From Brevinema andersonii (lineage in GTDB: Bacteria; Spirochaetota; Brevinematia; Brevinematales; Brevinemataceae), in assembly GCF_900112165.1 (NCBI RefSeq), contig NZ_FOKY01000001.1, positions 372,001-436,000 of the forward strand: a stretch of DNA of 64,000 nt, given 5' to 3'. Positions 8,115-17,162 of the stretch are shown piece after piece. Position 1 is the stretch's first letter; each line of letters begins with the position of its first letter. The notes below the pieces were generated by a model that made no database searches, was not told the DNA's origin, and worked only from the letters and a program-made list of their open reading frames with translations. The position numbers and the translations under genes were made by a program.

Positions 8115-8148
8115 CAAAACCCTTCCTATTTTAGGAGGGGTTTTGTTA
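8113..8148 (+). terminator. Rho-independent terminator
   Basis: A long stem (AACAAAACCC...TCCT pairing with AGGA...GGGTTTTGTT, loop ATTTT) starts at the stop codon of the small exported protein. The T-rich 3' arm provides the U tract. Confidence 0.8.
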
Positions 8149-8494
8149 TAAATGGTTATTGCTATTAAAAAATTGCAAGAATATTAAAGTAATTCACTAG
8201 AAACTTTGATAATATATCATATGTTGTGGGAAAGCAATAGTTTATATTTTACTAAATTATAAAGATTTTAATTAAGCTTTCTACGAATTAAAATAATATC
8301 CTATTTAAAAATAAGATTGAAACATTTATATTAATAAAAATAATATATTTTCAAGATGGATGAAATTTATATTCATGAAGAATCTAAAAGCATAACAAAC
8401 ATTTAGTTAATAGCTTTATAATTTTCCTTTTTAAGGATTTGTGCTACTGATAGAAGTTGATAAAGATTTCATGATTTCTCAATACTATAAATCT
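8149..8494. other. 346-base AT-rich gap with no recognisable gene
   Basis: Strongly AT-rich. The longest frames with a start are under 20 codons (one at about 8355) and lack ribosome binding sites. I see no tRNA, no repeat and no clear promoter. It lies between two convergent transcripts and may be relic sequence. Confidence 0.5.
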
Positions 8495-8935
8495 TCATAT
8501 GTTTTTAGGTTTGTTTGCTGCAATATACTTTCTAAGCAATAATTTTTTTTTGTTAAGATAGCGGCAGATATCTTTTGAAGCGGCGTCGATTGTTTCGATT
8601 TGCTTGACTGCTTTCAACAGCATATCTTCTGCAGGATCTTCGTCCAACCTAGGGATACTGAGAATAAATCCTAAGAGCCTATGATTGATCATTTGGAGTT
8701 GTTTTTTGTATTTGATGTTTTTACGGGACGCTTCAACTAGAATCATAGAAAATTGGCGTGCTGTTTCGATGAACGCCGTTTGTTCTTCGAGGCCGAGATG
8801 AGAAGCATTGAGAAATGGTTCGAGCAGGTCGAGTTTTTTAGTAAGAAATGTATGCTCTTCAGCAAGAAAACTTAGAGAGCGCCACCAATATATACCCACT
8901 CCAATAAAAATAATCAATATATAAATCCACATCAT
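8495..8935 (-). CDS. Small membrane protein of unknown function
   Basis: 146 aa. Residues about 3-18 form a transmembrane helix (MWIYILIIFIGVGIYWW), followed by a predicted all-helical, charged domain with heptad-like leucines. Size and topology recall LemA-like proteins, but the characteristic LemA motifs are not visible, so this is only a suggestion. Its ATG overlaps the stop of the upstream guanylyltransferase gene (ATGA overlap), which implies translational coupling. Function unknown; the neighbour suggests a link to surface polysaccharide. Confidence 0.7.
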   Translation of the reverse strand: MMWIYILIIFIGVGIYWWRSLSFLAEEHTFLTKKLDLLEPFLNASHLGLEEQTAFIETARQFSMILVEASRKNIKYKKQLQMINHRLLGFILSIPRLDEDPAEDMLLKAVKQIETIDAASKDICRYLNKKKLLLRKYIAANKPKNI

Positions 8936-9984
8936 AGCAAATCACTATGCTTGGATTTTATTGTTTCGAGAATATCTTGCATGGCTTGAGGATTGTTTTT
9001 ATCAACTATTAGAATACAATCTGGAGTCTCAATGACAGCAATATTTTCAACCCCTGCAAATGCAATAAGTTTACGTTGTGTTGAATAGCCAAGGCATCCT
9101 GATGAGTCAGCGGCAGTAATGATACTTTTCCCTGCAGCAACGTTACTTGAACCGTTTATGCTTAATGCTTCATGGACTGATCCCCATGTCCCGATGTCAC
9201 GCCAGTGAGTAGCAGGGAGCTTGAGGGTGTATAGATTATCTGCTTTCTCTGCGACCAGCTTGTCAAAAGGGATTTTGGGGATTGTAGAGTATTGTTTCAG
9301 GAAATCAGCATAGGAACTATTTATCCAAAGATCAAAAAGTTCAGGATTTGATTTTTTAATGGCTTTTTCGATTGATGCTGCAGAAAATCCGTAAATTCCT
9401 GAATTCCAGAAAAGTTTGCTTTGTGTTTTTAATGTGCTGTCTTTTGATAAATCAAACCATTTCTTTGCGGTTAAGGCATCGGGTTTTTCTTTGAAATTTT
9501 TTACTCTTTGAAGGCCGTTTTTAGCTTCTATTTCTATATATCCATACCCTGTTTCGGGGCGTGTTGGTGTAACATAAAAGCAAATGATTTTATCACTTAA
9601 ATCTAAAGTTAAATTTGGACGAAAGCTGCTGATATAATGATCACTAGGAAAAATATAAATCTGCTCGTTGTTTGAAGCGCCCTGTTCAAGTAGATATTTT
9701 ACACCCAGAAGCACAGCAGGTCCGGTGTTTTTTGCTTCGGGTTCAGCAATAATCGCACCTATTGAATATTGATTCCAGATGGTTTTCAGATCTTCTTTTT
9801 GTGATTCAGCAGTGATTAAGTAGATATTTTTAGAAGGAAATCCTGCTGTTTGAATGCGTTCGATGGTCATGGCAAGAAGGCTTTTATCCTCGCCTAGTGG
9901 AGCTAGCATTTGTTTAGGCATATTTTTCCGCGATAACGGCCATAATCTCGTTCCCTGGCCTCCTGCTAAAATCAATCCATACAT
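8932..9984 (-). CDS. manC: Mannose-1-phosphate guanylyltransferase
   Basis: Makes GDP-mannose from mannose-1-phosphate and GTP for glycan or lipopolysaccharide-like polymers. The N-terminal nucleotidyltransferase signature is clear: LILAGGQGTRLWPLSR at residues 4-19 followed by MPKQ. FPSDHYI (around 112) and a C-terminal ILIVDKNN segment fit the left-handed helix end of the family. At 350 aa it is the short form, without the phosphomannose isomerase domain of bifunctional ManC/AlgA. The start overlaps the pyrG stop by 13 bases, and the gene shares an ATGA junction with the next one, so the three form an operon. Confidence 0.9.
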   Translation of the reverse strand: MYGLILAGGQGTRLWPLSRKNMPKQMLAPLGEDKSLLAMTIERIQTAGFPSKNIYLITAESQKEDLKTIWNQYSIGAIIAEPEAKNTGPAVLLGVKYLLEQGASNNEQIYIFPSDHYISSFRPNLTLDLSDKIICFYVTPTRPETGYGYIEIEAKNGLQRVKNFKEKPDALTAKKWFDLSKDSTLKTQSKLFWNSGIYGFSAASIEKAIKKSNPELFDLWINSSYADFLKQYSTIPKIPFDKLVAEKADNLYTLKLPATHWRDIGTWGSVHEALSINGSSNVAAGKSIITAADSSGCLGYSTQRKLIAFAGVENIAVIETPDCILIVDKNNPQAMQDILETIKSKHSDLL

Positions 9985-11588
9985 GATTGTCTTCCACTAC
10001 GGAATTTTTCAGAGGCTTCCAGAAATGACAGAAAAAGTGGATGAGCTTTGAGAGGCGATGAAAGAAATTCTGGATGATATTGTACAGCAATATACCAGGG
10101 ATGACCAGCAATTTCAATAGCTTCTACCAAACCTGAAGGCCCTTGAGCTGAAATTTTCAAGCCTTTTTCTTCAAGATGTTCTACATAGACAGGATTTACT
10201 TCAAACCGATGTCTATGCCGTTCTTGAATTGTTTGAGTTTTGTAAATTTTTTCGAGAAGAGTGTCTGATTTCACAGTGGCTTTGTAAGCTCCCAGTCTCA
10301 TTGTACCGCCTAAATCTTTAATATTTTTTAGGTTGGATAACATTTCGATAACGGGGTGGGGTGTTTCAGTATCAAATTCGGTAGAATCTGCATCTAAGCC
10401 TAAAACATTCCGTGCAAATTCAATCACTGCACACTGCATGCCCAAGCAAATACCAAATGTAGGCTTATTATGTGTCCGCCCATATTGAAGTGTGTTGATT
10501 TTGCCTGAAATGCCGCGGTTGCCGAACCCGCCCGGCACGAAAACCCCGTCTACACATTCAAGAGTATCTAATGCTTCTTTTTTTTGATCTTCGAGGTCTT
10601 CCGGATTTAGAGTGTGAAAACGAATAGAAATTTTTTGTTCGGTAGCCGCATGCTGAAACGCTTCGAAAACTGACTTATAAGCATCTTTCATTTGAATATA
10701 TTTTCCAACAAATGCAATATCAACCGATTTTTTCGCTTTTTTGGTATTTCTAGAGATTTTTTTCCATGAAGCGAGATCGGCTTGTTTCGAGGGAAGATTG
10801 AATCTTTTTTCAATACATTCAAGCACGCCTTCTTGATGCAGAATTAGTGGTATTTCGTAAATATTTTCTGCGTCTGGCAAAGAAATTACCAAGCCTGTTG
10901 GTACACTGCAGAAAAGCGATAATTTTTCACGAATCTCTTGTGTGATCGGTTCTTTTGATCGGCATATCAGCATATCAGCATGGATTCCATCTGACATTAG
11001 TGTTTTTACCGAATGCTGCGACGGTTTAGTTTTAAGTTCTCCACCTGTAACTGTTGGTACAAGAGTTAAGTGAATACACATGGTGTTTTCGAAACCTTCT
11101 TCCAAAATAAACTGACGGATTGCTTCGATAAACGGCACGCTTTCGATGTCACCAACCGTACCTCCCAACTCAATAATACAAACATCCGAACGGTTTTTAT
11201 CGAACATGCGTATTCGTCTTTTGATTTCGTCTGTAATGTGTGGAATAACTTGAACCGTTTGCCCCAAATATTCGCCGCGTCTTTCAGCTTCGATGACTTT
11301 TTGATATACTTTGCCTGTTGTGATGGCTGAATCTTTTGACGTTTCGATCTGCAAAAAACGTTCATAATTGCCCAAATCTAAGTCCGTTTCTGTGCCATCT
11401 GCCGTAACAAAAACTTCGCCGTGTTCGTAAGGTCGCATTGTGCCAGCGTCAACATTGAGATAAGGGTCAATTTTCATCATATTTACACGGTAGTCAGCTG
11501 CTTGAATCAGCGCACCGATAGCTGATGCTGTAATACCCTTTCCTAATGACGATACCACTCCTCCGGTTACAAAAATATATTTTGCCAT
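9972..11588 (-). CDS. pyrG: CTP synthase
   Basis: Converts UTP to CTP using ATP and glutamine. The 538 aa contain the N-terminal synthetase domain (VTGGVVSSLGKG at 7-18) and a C-terminal class I glutamine amidotransferase. The amidotransferase triad is intact: Cys381 in GICLGMQ, His505 and Glu507 in QYHPEF. The ATG at 11588 has AGGAG upstream and a promoter at 11609-11637. It leads an operon with the guanylyltransferase and the small membrane protein; supply of nucleotide triphosphates may be the common theme. Confidence 0.97.
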   Translation of the reverse strand: MAKYIFVTGGVVSSLGKGITASAIGALIQAADYRVNMMKIDPYLNVDAGTMRPYEHGEVFVTADGTETDLDLGNYERFLQIETSKDSAITTGKVYQKVIEAERRGEYLGQTVQVIPHITDEIKRRIRMFDKNRSDVCIIELGGTVGDIESVPFIEAIRQFILEEGFENTMCIHLTLVPTVTGGELKTKPSQHSVKTLMSDGIHADMLICRSKEPITQEIREKLSLFCSVPTGLVISLPDAENIYEIPLILHQEGVLECIEKRFNLPSKQADLASWKKISRNTKKAKKSVDIAFVGKYIQMKDAYKSVFEAFQHAATEQKISIRFHTLNPEDLEDQKKEALDTLECVDGVFVPGGFGNRGISGKINTLQYGRTHNKPTFGICLGMQCAVIEFARNVLGLDADSTEFDTETPHPVIEMLSNLKNIKDLGGTMRLGAYKATVKSDTLLEKIYKTQTIQERHRHRFEVNPVYVEHLEEKGLKISAQGPSGLVEAIEIAGHPWYIAVQYHPEFLSSPLKAHPLFLSFLEASEKFRSGRQSCMD

Positions 11589-11608
11589 TCTCCTACTCCT
11601 TTGAAATT

Positions 11609-11637
11609 ATTTTAGCATATTTTTTTTCTTTTAACAA
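11609..11637 (-). promoter_or_regulatory. Promoter of pyrG
   Basis: Minus strand -35 TTGTTA (11632-11637), 17 bases, -10 TAAAAT (11609-11614), just upstream of the pyrG ribosome binding site. A second TATAAT further upstream (about 11647-11652) could be an additional start. Confidence 0.6.
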
Positions 11638-11800
11638 GATCCGTATTATAGAAAAAGACATAGAAAATCTTGCTATTTTCTGGAAAAAGATGTTAGTAAT
11701 AAGATTAGCAGGAATTTGATGTGTTGGTAGAATGGAAGCTTTATATATTGATCCTCACTGGAAAATCAACTTTTGCCTGTACTTTTTTAATTTTATATAT

Positions 11801-11829
11801 TTGCTTTTTGTGGTCATGTACTCTATAAT
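11801..11829 (+). promoter_or_regulatory. Promoter of lepA
   Basis: TTGCTT (11801-11806), 17 bases, TATAAT (11824-11829). The -10 box touches the ATG at 11830, so that codon cannot be in the mRNA with a ribosome site. Confidence 0.75.
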
Positions 11830-11850
11830 ATGAAAAAAACGAGAGCTGTT

Positions 11851-13656
11851 ATGTCTTACAAGTCGCATTTGAGAAATTTTTGTATTATTGCGCATATTGA
11901 TCATGGAAAATCAACCTTAGCTGATCGAATTTTAGAATTGACCGGATTGATAGATCCAAATAAAGCAGGAGCACAAGTATTAGATTCGATGGAGGTCGAA
12001 AAAGAACATGGAATTACGGTGAAAGCTCAGACAGTTTCAGCTCCATACAAAGCCCGTGATGGTAAAAATTATCTTCTTAATCTAATTGATACACCAGGAC
12101 ATGTTGATTTTTCTTATGAGGTCTCGCGTAGTTTGGCGGCATGCGAAGGGGCATTATTGTTAGTAGATGCCACCCAGGGTATTCAAGCTCAAACTCTATC
12201 AACGTTTTATCAGGCTTTAGAACATGACTTAGAAATTATCCCAGTTTTAAATAAAATTGATTTACCAAATTCACGGGTTGAAGAAGTTTTAGCACAGATT
12301 GAAAATGATTTAGGGTTGGATCCTTCAAAAGCCTTATGTGTCAGTGCAAAAACAGGTCAAGGCATGGAAGAACTGTTCGAGGAAATTGTTGCCTGTATCC
12401 CTCATCCTAAAGGCGATGCTTCCCACCCTTTGCAGGCTTTGGTCTATGATGCTTATTACGATATGTATCGCGGAATTGTGGTGAAGGTCCGTGTGATGGA
12501 AGGTACGCTCAAAAGAGGAGAAGAAGTTTTATTTATGCATTCGCATACGAAATATACTGCTGATGAAGTTGGTTTGATGCAAATAGCGTTTAATGCCAAG
12601 GATACTCTGAAAGCTGGGGATGTGGGTTATATTATGGCACAAATTAAGAGCTTAGCAGACATTAAAATTGGTGATACGATTACGTTGGTATCGAATCCTT
12701 GTCGAGAAGTGCTTGCTGGTTATAAAGAGCCTCAAGCTTTTGTATTTGCGGGTTTGTTTCCTGGTGATGGGGAAGATTTTTCTGATCTTGACAAAGCACT
12801 CCAAAAACTCAAACTGACTGATGCTTCGCTTCGCTTTGAAAAGTGGAATTCTGGTGCGTTAGGTATGGGGTTTAAGTGTGGTTTTTTAGGACTTTTGCAT
12901 CTTGAAATCATTCGTGAGCGCCTTGAAAAAGAACATAATTTGTCCGTTATCTCGACGGTACCTTCGGTCGAGTATAAGGTAACCCTCAATAGGGGTGAGG
13001 AAATCATGATAGAGAATGCAGTGGAATTTCCTGACCCTTCGCAGATTCGATTTGTAGAAGAACCTGTTGTCAAAGCTACTATTATTACTCCCAATGAATA
13101 TATGGGCACGCTGCTTAATCTGATCCAAGAACGGCGTGGTATCCAAACAAACCTTGTTTATATTGATACCAAACGTGTTCAAATCGATTGTGAACTTCCA
13201 TTGGCTGAGATTATTTACGATTTCTTTGATAAACTTAAAAGTTATTCGCGTGGATATGCATCATTTGACTATGAGTTTCTGGAGTTTCGTCAAAGCAAAG
13301 TAGTACGAATGGATATTCTTGTGGGTGGTAAACCTGTGGATGCTTTGGCACAGATGGTCTATGCAGATGATGTGCGCCGGCGTGGTTCGGCCATTGTCAA
13401 AAAGCTTCGCGAACTCATTCCAAAACATATGTTTCAAATTGCGCTTCAAGCAGCAATTGGCTCAACAATCGTCGCGCGTGAAACAATTTCTGCAATGCGC
13501 AAAGACGTAACCGCAAAATGTTATGGTGGCGATATCTCGCGCAAACGTAAGTTGTTAGACAAGCAGAAAGAAGGTAAGAAAAAAATGAAAATGATTGGTA
13601 GTGTTAATATCCCGCAAGAGGCTTTTATAGAGGTCTTGAAGCGTGATGAAAAATAA
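11851..13656 (+). CDS. lepA: Elongation factor 4 (LepA)
   Basis: Ribosomal back-translocase GTPase of the EF-G family. With the start at 11851 (GAGAG five bases upstream; the earlier ATG at 11830 lies in the promoter) the protein is 601 aa, the usual LepA length. GTPase motifs are present: G1 AHIDHGKST at about 14-22, DTPGH, and NKIDLP. The C-terminal LepA-specific domain ends with the basic tail region RKRKLLDKQKEGKKKMK and VNIPQEAFIEVL. Single-gene transcript with its own promoter and a terminator shared with pnp. Confidence 0.96.
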   Translation: MSYKSHLRNFCIIAHIDHGKSTLADRILELTGLIDPNKAGAQVLDSMEVEKEHGITVKAQTVSAPYKARDGKNYLLNLIDTPGHVDFSYEVSRSLAACEGALLLVDATQGIQAQTLSTFYQALEHDLEIIPVLNKIDLPNSRVEEVLAQIENDLGLDPSKALCVSAKTGQGMEELFEEIVACIPHPKGDASHPLQALVYDAYYDMYRGIVVKVRVMEGTLKRGEEVLFMHSHTKYTADEVGLMQIAFNAKDTLKAGDVGYIMAQIKSLADIKIGDTITLVSNPCREVLAGYKEPQAFVFAGLFPGDGEDFSDLDKALQKLKLTDASLRFEKWNSGALGMGFKCGFLGLLHLEIIRERLEKEHNLSVISTVPSVEYKVTLNRGEEIMIENAVEFPDPSQIRFVEEPVVKATIITPNEYMGTLLNLIQERRGIQTNLVYIDTKRVQIDCELPLAEIIYDFFDKLKSYSRGYASFDYEFLEFRQSKVVRMDILVGGKPVDALAQMVYADDVRRRGSAIVKKLRELIPKHMFQIALQAAIGSTIVARETISAMRKDVTAKCYGGDISRKRKLLDKQKEGKKKMKMIGSVNIPQEAFIEVLKRDEK

Positions 13657-13690
13657 AAGCATCGATTGAGATGCTTTTATTTTTTTTGAT
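13652..13690. terminator. Bidirectional terminator between lepA and pnp
   Basis: A 12-bp perfect stem (13652-13663 with 13670-13681, loop GATTGA) is flanked by T on the plus-strand 3' side and by A on the other, so it can stop both convergent transcripts. Both stop codons lie inside it. Confidence 0.9.
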
Positions 13691-15854
13691 TGTCATTTTC
13701 TGAATTTTGTTTTTTAAAATCTTTTCTTGGCGGACGTTTTTTATCATGAAATTCTTTTCGTACAGGTTCGATATCTTTGTTTATTTGATAAATATTAATA
13801 CGTTTTTTATCGTCTATATTTTTAAAGAAGACAGTAATTTTTTCTCCAATTTGGATATGATCTTTATTATCTTTCATTTTTGATGTATGAAGCAATGCCT
13901 GTATCCCTGGTAATACTTCAACAAATACTCCAAATGCTTCTTTTCGAGTGACAATACCAGTAATTTCTTCATCTTCTTTGAATCCTTCTGTCAGTTTGCG
14001 TATCATATCTGCAGTTGCTTGAATATTACCTAAATTTTGAGCCGAGATGACTACGTCTCCATTGTCTTCAATATTAATTTCAGTTCCAAAATCAGACATA
14101 ATTTTTTTTATGACTCGACCTCCTGATCCAATAACATTCCCAATTTGTTCCGGGTTTATTGATACTTTGAATAATTTTGGAGCCGATTCAGAAACTTCAA
14201 AACGTGGTTTTGCAATACTTTTTTCCATGATATCCAAAATGTGCATACGTCCTTCTTTTGCTTGAGAGAGCGCTATTTTCATGATATCGGCAGGCAAGCC
14301 AGCTGTTTTAAGATCCATTTGAATAGCGGTAATGCCATCTCTTGTGCCAGCAACTTTGAAATCCATATCGCCATGATGATCTTCCAAACCTTGGATATCG
14401 GAAAGTATAGTATAATTGTTGGTTTTTTTGTCCCAGACCAAGCCCATAGCAATTCCTGCAACTGCTGACTTCAACGGAACTCCTGATGCCATCATTGCTA
14501 ACGAACCCGAACATACACTGGCCATCGATGATGAACCATTGGATTCAGTAATTTCTGAAACAAATCGGATAGTATAAGGAAATTTTTCGTATGCAGGTAG
14601 TACGGGGATTAAGGCGCGTTCCGCAAGATGACCATGTCCAATTTCCCTACGTGAAAGTCCTCCTAAACGTTTGACTTCGCCGACGCTGAATGGTGGAAAA
14701 TTATAATGCAGCATAAATCGTTTTGTGAAAACTTGACTACTTTCGACCGAATCGATCAACATTTCGTCTTTAGGCATGCCGAGTGTCACTATTCCCAAAC
14801 TTTGAGTTTGGCCGCGTGTAAATAAAGCTGAACCGTGCAATCCAGGAAAAATATCTAATTCTATTTCGATAGGTCTGATTTCGGTTAATTTCCGGCCGTC
14901 GGTACGGATTTTTTCCACCACAATTTGATGCCTGATAATTTCCACTTCGACATCTTCAAATATATTTTTCAGTTCTTTATAAGCCTCATGATCTTTGTCA
15001 ATACCAAAATGTTCTGAAACTTGCTGAAATACTGCTTTAATATTGGAGGAACGCCGATTTTTATCGTTATCATTGGAAACCGCTTTGATTTTATCATACG
15101 CAAAAGTCCGAATTTCTGACAATCTGGTTTCTGAAAAAAAAGATGCAGTTTCCATAATCTCCATTTTTTGAGGATTGATTAATGCTGTTAATTCTTCGAT
15201 CATACTGATTTCTTCAAGAATAGCTTCATGAGCTAGCCTCAAGGCTTCGAGAATAATATCTTCGGATACTTCACTGCCTCCGCCTTCCACCATACAAATA
15301 CCTTCTTTCGTACCGCCAACAAGCAGATCCAAATGTGAAGATTCAATATCTGCAAGAGAAGGGTTTATTTTGTAACCAAAATCAGGACTCCAAATAATTT
15401 TGACTCCTCCAGCAAGCTCATCTAAGGGAATAGGAGAAATTGCTAATGCTGCAACAGCTCCGATAATTCCCATAGCCTCTGTGGTGTAGGTCATATCAGA
15501 AGAAAGTAAAGTCACAATAATCTGTACTTCATTACGGAATCCTTTTGGGAAAAGAGGACGGATCGGTCGATCAATTTGACGTGCCATAAGAGTAGCGTTA
15601 TCAGAAGGTTTTGCTTCACGCCGGAAAAATCCTCCAGGAATTCGGCCAACTGCATAAAACTTTTCTTGAAAATGCACAGTCAGAGGAAAGAAATCGCCTT
15701 CAATAGGTTCAGGAGAAGCACATGCTGTTACAAGCATTGCATTTCCTGCATAACGCACCAAAACACTTCCTCCTGCTTGACGTGCTAGTTTTCCTGTTTC
15801 AAGAGTAATTTCTTGGTCGCCGATTTTTCGGCTTACTGTTTTGACATCGAACAT
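13677..15854 (-). CDS. pnp: Polyribonucleotide nucleotidyltransferase (PNPase)
   Basis: 3'-5' phosphorolytic exoribonuclease of mRNA turnover, often part of a degradosome. The 725 aa show two RNase PH domains (residues 1-230 and 320-555 approximately; the second holds the GLSRREIGHG and ITESNGSSSMASVCSG blocks), a KH domain with the IGSGGRVIKK loop, and a C-terminal S1 domain (ITGIVTRKEAFGVFVE). The tail is Lys- and Asn-rich. AAGGAA precedes the ATG. It lies 76 bases after rpsO, the classic rpsO-pnp arrangement, with a hairpin between them. Confidence 0.97.
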   Translation of the reverse strand: MFDVKTVSRKIGDQEITLETGKLARQAGGSVLVRYAGNAMLVTACASPEPIEGDFFPLTVHFQEKFYAVGRIPGGFFRREAKPSDNATLMARQIDRPIRPLFPKGFRNEVQIIVTLLSSDMTYTTEAMGIIGAVAALAISPIPLDELAGGVKIIWSPDFGYKINPSLADIESSHLDLLVGGTKEGICMVEGGGSEVSEDIILEALRLAHEAILEEISMIEELTALINPQKMEIMETASFFSETRLSEIRTFAYDKIKAVSNDNDKNRRSSNIKAVFQQVSEHFGIDKDHEAYKELKNIFEDVEVEIIRHQIVVEKIRTDGRKLTEIRPIEIELDIFPGLHGSALFTRGQTQSLGIVTLGMPKDEMLIDSVESSQVFTKRFMLHYNFPPFSVGEVKRLGGLSRREIGHGHLAERALIPVLPAYEKFPYTIRFVSEITESNGSSSMASVCSGSLAMMASGVPLKSAVAGIAMGLVWDKKTNNYTILSDIQGLEDHHGDMDFKVAGTRDGITAIQMDLKTAGLPADIMKIALSQAKEGRMHILDIMEKSIAKPRFEVSESAPKLFKVSINPEQIGNVIGSGGRVIKKIMSDFGTEINIEDNGDVVISAQNLGNIQATADMIRKLTEGFKEDEEITGIVTRKEAFGVFVEVLPGIQALLHTSKMKDNKDHIQIGEKITVFFKNIDDKKRINIYQINKDIEPVRKEFHDKKRPPRKDFKKQNSENDNQKK

Positions 15855-15877
15855 ATCAAGTTCCTTTATGATATATT

Positions 15878-15920
15878 AAATAAAAATCCAAAATGCTTAA
15901 AGAAACACTTTGGATTTTGT
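15878..15920 (-). terminator. Hairpin between rpsO and pnp
   Basis: Ten perfect base pairs (AAAATCCAAA at 15883-15892 with TTTGGATTTT at 15909-15918), followed on the minus strand by TTTTTATTTA. It probably acts as a partial terminator or an RNase processing site between rpsO and pnp. Confidence 0.65.
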
Positions 15921-15930
15921 AATTTCTTTA

Positions 15931-16203
15931 TTAGAAAGAGGCTCGTATTCCTAAGCTTTCTAAAAGCTTATGAAAGCTTTCAATATCCGTATTGTGAAGA
16001 TATCTAAGCAAACGTTTTCGTTGACCAACTAGCTGTAAAAGACTGCGTTTTGATTTGTGATCTTTCCGAAAAGTTTGCAAATGTTGCGAAATATTTTCAA
16101 TACGAGCAGTAATTAAAGCAATCTGTACTTCCGGTGATGCTGTATCTTTATCATGGCGCCGATATTTTTCCATAACAGCTTTTTTTTGTTCGGCTCCTAA
16201 CAT
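15931..16203 (-). CDS. rpsO: 30S ribosomal protein S15
   Basis: Early-assembling small-subunit protein that binds the central domain of 16S rRNA. 90 aa, one residue from the common length. The signature DTASPEVQIALITARI and the LVGQRKRLLRYL segment are clear. GGAGGG lies upstream of the ATG at 16203. It sits between ribF and pnp, an order common in bacteria. Confidence 0.97.
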   Translation of the reverse strand: MLGAEQKKAVMEKYRRHDKDTASPEVQIALITARIENISQHLQTFRKDHKSKRSLLQLVGQRKRLLRYLHNTDIESFHKLLESLGIRASF

Positions 16204-16229
16204 AAGCCCTCCGCATTATCCAAAGCAGC

Positions 16230-17162
16230 CTACCTTTCGCACTCTGGGAATGGCGGTGCTTTTTGTATTTTATATCTCTCAGTTGCGAGACCTAAGGATA
16301 TTTCCTTATAATTATATAACATTTTGCGTAAATTTTCAAGCGATTCAAGAGTTTTTTCTTCTGAAATTTTCTCAATTAGCCGTAAAGCTGTTTGTGTGCT
16401 TTCAGGAATAGAGGGCACCGGCTTCCCGTCAATAATATGAGCTTCCATCCGCAAGTCTAACCCTCGAAGCGACGGACGCGTACCCACATAAGCTGCACAT
16501 GGTCGCGTTTCTCCAAAAAGTAAAATTTCTCCGAAATAAACTCCAAAACCTGGAGTTATCTGATTTGAAGATTGGAGATTAATAGTCGGGAAGTCAATCG
16601 TCCGCCCAACCTGCGAACCTGAAATTGTACGTCCGTAATATGTGTATTCATAACCTAAAAGTTTTGCTGCAACGTCTACGGATCCGTTCTTAATAAGATC
16701 CCGAATCACTGACGAACGGCATATGAAACCATTGATTATAATATCTGGTTCGTGAATAATATCGACGTTTTGACCTATATAACGTATTCCTTCCTTACAT
16801 CCAATATGAAAATCAGGACCTGCATAGAATATAACTTTTTCGGCATATTTTAAAAGCGATCGAATAAATTGATCCTCCGATAGATATCGGATATCTTTAA
16901 AATTTTCCACGATAAGAAAATTAGGATTTTGTTGGCTTAACATATATTGTTTTACAGAAGCAGGTAGCAGCCGGCCTTCGAATTTTTCATGAGGTAAGAC
17001 TTCTTTAGGAAGAGGTTCGAAAGTCAAAACGAGCGATGTATCATTATTTTTCGAAGCTTCGTCAACAACCCGGGCGATTAGTTTTTTGTGAGCTTTGTGC
17101 ACGCCGTCAAAAGCACCAATGGTCACATGCAGCGTAGATGTATACGGAATATTTAATTTCAT
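16230..17162 (-). CDS. ribF: Bifunctional riboflavin kinase / FMN adenylyltransferase
   Basis: Makes FMN and then FAD from riboflavin. 310 aa with both domains: the N-terminal adenylyltransferase with GAFDGVHKAHKKLI at residues 17-30 (the usual GxH is AH here), and the C-terminal flavokinase with GRTIDFPTINL. The ATG overlaps the murJ stop (ATGA), so it is translationally coupled to murJ. It is followed by rpsO after 27 bases. Confidence 0.93.
   Translation of the reverse strand: MKLNIPYTSTLHVTIGAFDGVHKAHKKLIARVVDEASKNNDTSLVLTFEPLPKEVLPHEKFEGRLLPASVKQYMLSQQNPNFLIVENFKDIRYLSEDQFIRSLLKYAEKVIFYAGPDFHIGCKEGIRYIGQNVDIIHEPDIIINGFICRSSVIRDLIKNGSVDVAAKLLGYEYTYYGRTISGSQVGRTIDFPTINLQSSNQITPGFGVYFGEILLFGETRPCAAYVGTRPSLRGLDLRMEAHIIDGKPVPSIPESTQTALRLIEKISEEKTLESLENLRKMLYNYKEISLGLATERYKIQKAPPFPECER

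Noticed and set aside
8149-8494. A hidden gene in the AT-rich gap
   Set aside because: Only frames shorter than 20 codons, no ribosome sites and no similarity I can recognise.
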